From assembly GCF_050749805.1 (NCBI RefSeq), contig NZ_CP192738.1:4278001-4342000 (forward strand): 64,000 nt of DNA, read 5' to 3'. Below, piece after piece: positions 61,521 to 64,000 of this stretch; position 1 is the first letter of the stretch; each line of letters starts with the position of its first letter. The stretch is from Hahella sp018986435. GTDB lineage: Bacteria > Pseudomonadota > Gammaproteobacteria > Pseudomonadales > Oleiphilaceae. Made by a program: the position numbers and the translations under genes. The notes under the pieces are model-generated. The model saw only the letters and a list, made by a program, of their open reading frames with translations. It was not told the DNA's origin and ran no database searches.

Positions 61521-62993
61521 TTAGGAATTGTGTTTCTTTTCTGCTCGACGAATGAACTCTTCGAGGATAATACGGTACAACTCATCCCCCAGATATTTAT
61601 CCTCAACGCCAGACTCGATGCTCGGGTTATCGTTGACTTCAATCACCGCCGCGCGATTTCCCTTTTGCTTTACGTCCACGCCATACAAACCGTCGCCAAT
61701 CAGCCCAGCGGCTTTTACCGCGGCATTCAACACCACTTTGGGCACTTCATACGTCGGCAATGTCGCCCAGGCGCCGGCGGCTGTCGAACCTTCACCGTGC
61801 TTGTAGATCTGCCAATGGTTACGAGCCATGAAGTATTTACAGGCGTAGAACGGCTTGCCGTTCAGCACCCCGATACGCCAGTCGTAATCCGTGTACATGA
61901 ACTCTTGCGCCAACAACAATGCGGATTGCTTGAACAGCGTCTGTGCTTTTTGCTCCAACTCTTCCGGCGACTCTACTTTCACAACGCCACGGGAAAACGA
62001 ACCATCCGGAATCTTCAGCACCATAGGCAGACCCAGTTCCTGCGCCGCCGCCAACAACTGTTGCTTGTCGCCCTTGCTGACGATCAAAGTCTTGGGCGTC
62101 GGCACTCGATTGGCCCGCAGCAAATCCGCCAGATAGACCTTATTGGTGCAACGCATGATGGAAGTGGAGTCGTCCATCACGATCAAGCCTTCCGCTTCCG
62201 CCTTTTTGGAGAATTTGAAAGTGTGATGATCAATCGCAGTCGTTTCGCGAATGAACAACATATCGTATTCAGGAATGCGCTGATAATCCTTGGGTTCAAT
62301 CAGGTCCACCGCCACGCCAAGCTGTTTGCCTACTTTGGCCAACTTCTTCAGGGCGGCTTTGTCGCTGGGCGGCATTTCCTCTTTGGGATTGACCAATACC
62401 GCCATGTCATAGCGATATTTTTTGCGTTCTTTCGGCTTGCGCCACACCTTGCGGCTGAAGGCATCCAGCGAGTTGGCGAACAGCGTCTGTTCCTGATCGT
62501 CGAAGCCTTTCGGGCTTACCGGACGCATAGCAGACAATTTCCAGCCGCCTTTCTGTTCGATTTCCACTTCCACCACCGGGCAAGGCAGCTTCTCGAACAC
62601 CAGAGCGCCTAATGGCTCCAGATCCGGATCGCTGGTTTTACCGAAGAAACAGCGGAAGGTCAGTTCCTGATCCGGCTTGTTAGCCAGCTTTTTCAGCGCT
62701 GACAACGCGGTGTCGTCATCCAGATCAAGAATCAGCGAATACAGGGAGCGCTTTTCAATCTCGTTCAGCGTACGCACGGAAGGAATGACGTGGTGCCCAC
62801 GCGCTTCAGCGAGCAATGAGCAATAATAGCCTTTGCTGAGATACTTGTAGCTACGGCAAAGGTTGATCAGTCTGACGCGATCATTTTTGTTAATGGGTAG
62901 AGCCAGGTAGTCTTCAAATGATATTACGTCTTCACTTGGATAATAGGGGGTCCAATCCTTTAAAGACTCAACGACTATGTAAAGACGAGACAT
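61521..62993 (-). CDS. RimK-like ATP-grasp ligase with RLAN N-terminal domain
   Basis: A 490-residue predicted amide-bond ligase. Residues 1-~180 (MSRLYIVVESLKDWTPYYPS, then DRVRLINLCRSYKYLSKGYY) match the RLAN domain found ahead of some RimK-type ATP-grasp domains. The ATP-grasp part (about 215-485) includes PTPKTLIVSKGDKQQLLAAA, VLKIPDGSFSRGVVKV, LLAQEFMYTDYDWRIGVLNG, and the Mg2+-binding NRAAVIEVNDNPSIESGVED. Relatives add glutamate or other amino acids to protein or peptide ends. It is divergent from a GNAT/C39-peptidase fusion gene 157 bases away, a recurring association. The substrate is unknown. Confidence 0.87.
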   Translation of the reverse strand: MSRLYIVVESLKDWTPYYPSEDVISFEDYLALPINKNDRVRLINLCRSYKYLSKGYYCSLLAEARGHHVIPSVRTLNEIEKRSLYSLILDLDDDTALSALKKLANKPDQELTFRCFFGKTSDPDLEPLGALVFEKLPCPVVEVEIEQKGGWKLSAMRPVSPKGFDDQEQTLFANSLDAFSRKVWRKPKERKKYRYDMAVLVNPKEEMPPSDKAALKKLAKVGKQLGVAVDLIEPKDYQRIPEYDMLFIRETTAIDHHTFKFSKKAEAEGLIVMDDSTSIMRCTNKVYLADLLRANRVPTPKTLIVSKGDKQQLLAAAQELGLPMVLKIPDGSFSRGVVKVESPEELEQKAQTLFKQSALLLAQEFMYTDYDWRIGVLNGKPFYACKYFMARNHWQIYKHGEGSTAAGAWATLPTYEVPKVVLNAAVKAAGLIGDGLYGVDVKQKGNRAAVIEVNDNPSIESGVEDKYLGDELYRIILEEFIRRAEKKHNS

Positions 62994-63150
62994 ACGGCTT
63001 GGGGTTCCTCCGGGAGCTTGGGGATAGGGAGTTATAGCGCTATTAAATGACGAACGTTCATTTTAGACTTGCGCATCTTTGCTAAGTCTTGCTTAACTTA
63101 ATTAGCCTGTCCACTACATATTTGACCTTACCCCCAACTATTTCAAAAGC

Positions 63151-64000
63151 ATGAATAAAAACCAGCCACAAACTGTAATACGCTCTTTGGCGCCCCACTA
63201 TCGGGAAGCCCACATGGAAGATCTCGATGAGCTGGTGGAGCTTGAAAAATCATGCTTTACCACGGACCGGCTCAGCCGCAGAAGCTTTCGCCATATGATC
63301 AAATCCGAGTCCGCCTCGGTAGTGCTTTGCGAAATGGAGGAGAAGCTGTGCGGCTATGCGATTACGTTATTCCATCGCGGCACCAGTCTCGCCCGCCTCT
63401 ACTCTATCGCCATCGTACCTGAGTCGCGCGGCAAAGGCGTTGCGCGGGCGTTGATGGATATGGCTGAGCAGTCGGCGATCTCACGCCGCTGCATATTTAT
63501 GCGCCTGGAAGTACGTACGGACAACCAGGAAGCGATCGGCCTATACAGAAAGCTGGGCTATCGTCAGTTTGGGGTTTATCACGATTATTACGAAGATCAT
63601 CGGGACGCCTATCGTTTCCAGAAGCAGATCATCCGTTTTGCTCCGCTTAATCAAACGCTGCAGATTCCCTATTACAGCCAGAGCACGGATTTCACCTGCG
63701 GCCCCGCTTCGCTGATGATGGCCATGGCGACCCTGAATACCGAATACATTCCCCGCAACTGGGAAGAGATACAGATCTGGCGTGAAGCCACCACTATATT
63801 CATGACCTCCGGACACGGCGGATGCGGCCCTCACGGACTTGCGCTGGCGGCTAACAAACGAGGCTTCAAAGCGGAAATTTACGTCAACTACGAAGGGCCG
63901 TTGTTTCTCGAAGGCGTCAGACGCACCGAGAAAAAAGAGGTATTAAAACTGGTGCATAAAGATTTCATGCACCAACTCGAAGAAACCGATGTGGTCATTC
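63151..64000 (+). CDS. GNAT acetyltransferase fused to C39-like peptidase (3' end beyond window)
   Basis: At least 283 residues; the frame runs off the end. Residues ~10-160 form a RimI-like GNAT N-acetyltransferase: IAIVPESRGKGVARALMDMA is the acetyl-CoA-binding motif A, and RLEVRTDNQEAIGLYRKLGY is motif B. From ~171 a papain-like C39 peptidase domain begins (QIPYYSQSTDFTCGPASLMM), with the likely nucleophile at Cys183. The catalytic His would lie past the window end. The ATG at 63151 opens MNKNQPQTVIRSL. Divergent from the RLAN/ATP-grasp ligase, it probably acts on the same peptide or protein substrate. Confidence 0.87.
   Translation, partial: MNKNQPQTVIRSLAPHYREAHMEDLDELVELEKSCFTTDRLSRRSFRHMIKSESASVVLCEMEEKLCGYAITLFHRGTSLARLYSIAIVPESRGKGVARALMDMAEQSAISRRCIFMRLEVRTDNQEAIGLYRKLGYRQFGVYHDYYEDHRDAYRFQKQIIRFAPLNQTLQIPYYSQSTDFTCGPASLMMAMATLNTEYIPRNWEEIQIWREATTIFMTSGHGGCGPHGLALAANKRGFKAEIYVNYEGPLFLEGVRRTEKKEVLKLVHKDFMHQLEETDVVI

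Overview
The window looks like a chromosomal segment of a marine gammaproteobacterium, most likely Hahella or a close relative in the Oceanospirillales/Pseudomonadales group. This rests on protein resemblance, moderately high G+C and Pseudomonas-like neighbourhoods (dnaX-ybaB-recR with 4.5S RNA, rnd-ycgL-ycgN, cysB next to cysH, exeA/gspA-gspB). No prophage, insertion sequence, CRISPR array, tRNA or rRNA was seen. One end cuts an ammonium transporter, the other an acetyltransferase-peptidase fusion.

Layout. 1-10 kb: amt (partial), a two-TM protein of unknown function, riboflavin synthase, a rhomboid-TPR protease convergent with a zinc-cluster/TPR membrane protein, holB, and a TgpA-type transglutaminase with its DUF58 partner. 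10-13 kb: three secreted proteins sharing a short N-terminal motif after the signal peptide, one with the codon bias of a highly expressed gene and a regulatory-looking upstream region. 13-19 kb: pabB behind an attenuator-like hairpin set, thrH, a 30-codon membrane peptide, a DUF1851 (Tdi1-like) gene, two orphan terminators suggesting small RNAs, then cysH (APS reductase type), cysB and a TSUP anion exporter. 19-31 kb: a MalT/LuxR-type activator, dinG, gspB-gspA, a patatin phospholipase, an MlaA homologue without lipobox and a KAS III-like enzyme. 31-40 kb: hrpA, a VanZ-like protein, fadD, an alpha/beta hydrolase and a MaoC/PhaJ-type hydratase, together giving a lipid-metabolism flavour.

40-48.7 kb is the most unusual block: nine co-directional, tightly packed genes encoding a TolQ/ExbB-type proton channel, two ExbD/TolR proteins, a TonB-like protein with an AgmX/PglI-type C-terminus, three large or lipidated TPR proteins and two small exported proteins. 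It looks like a complete proton-motive-force-driven envelope machine, with parts resembling the Agl-Glt machinery of Myxococcus.

48.9-61 kb: a MoxR ATPase with a CoxE-like VWA protein, cysK, a class II glutamine amidotransferase, a membrane-anchored VWA protein, the ycgN-ycgL-rnd cluster, recR-ybaB-dnaX and the 4.5S RNA gene. 61.5-64 kb: a RimK-like ATP-grasp ligase divergent from a GNAT/C39-peptidase fusion, a pair that suggests a peptide-tagging or peptide-synthesis system.

All calls come from reading translations and motifs by eye; no database search was run. Start sites were moved from the longest open frame where a ribosome-binding site or family alignment favoured an internal start.
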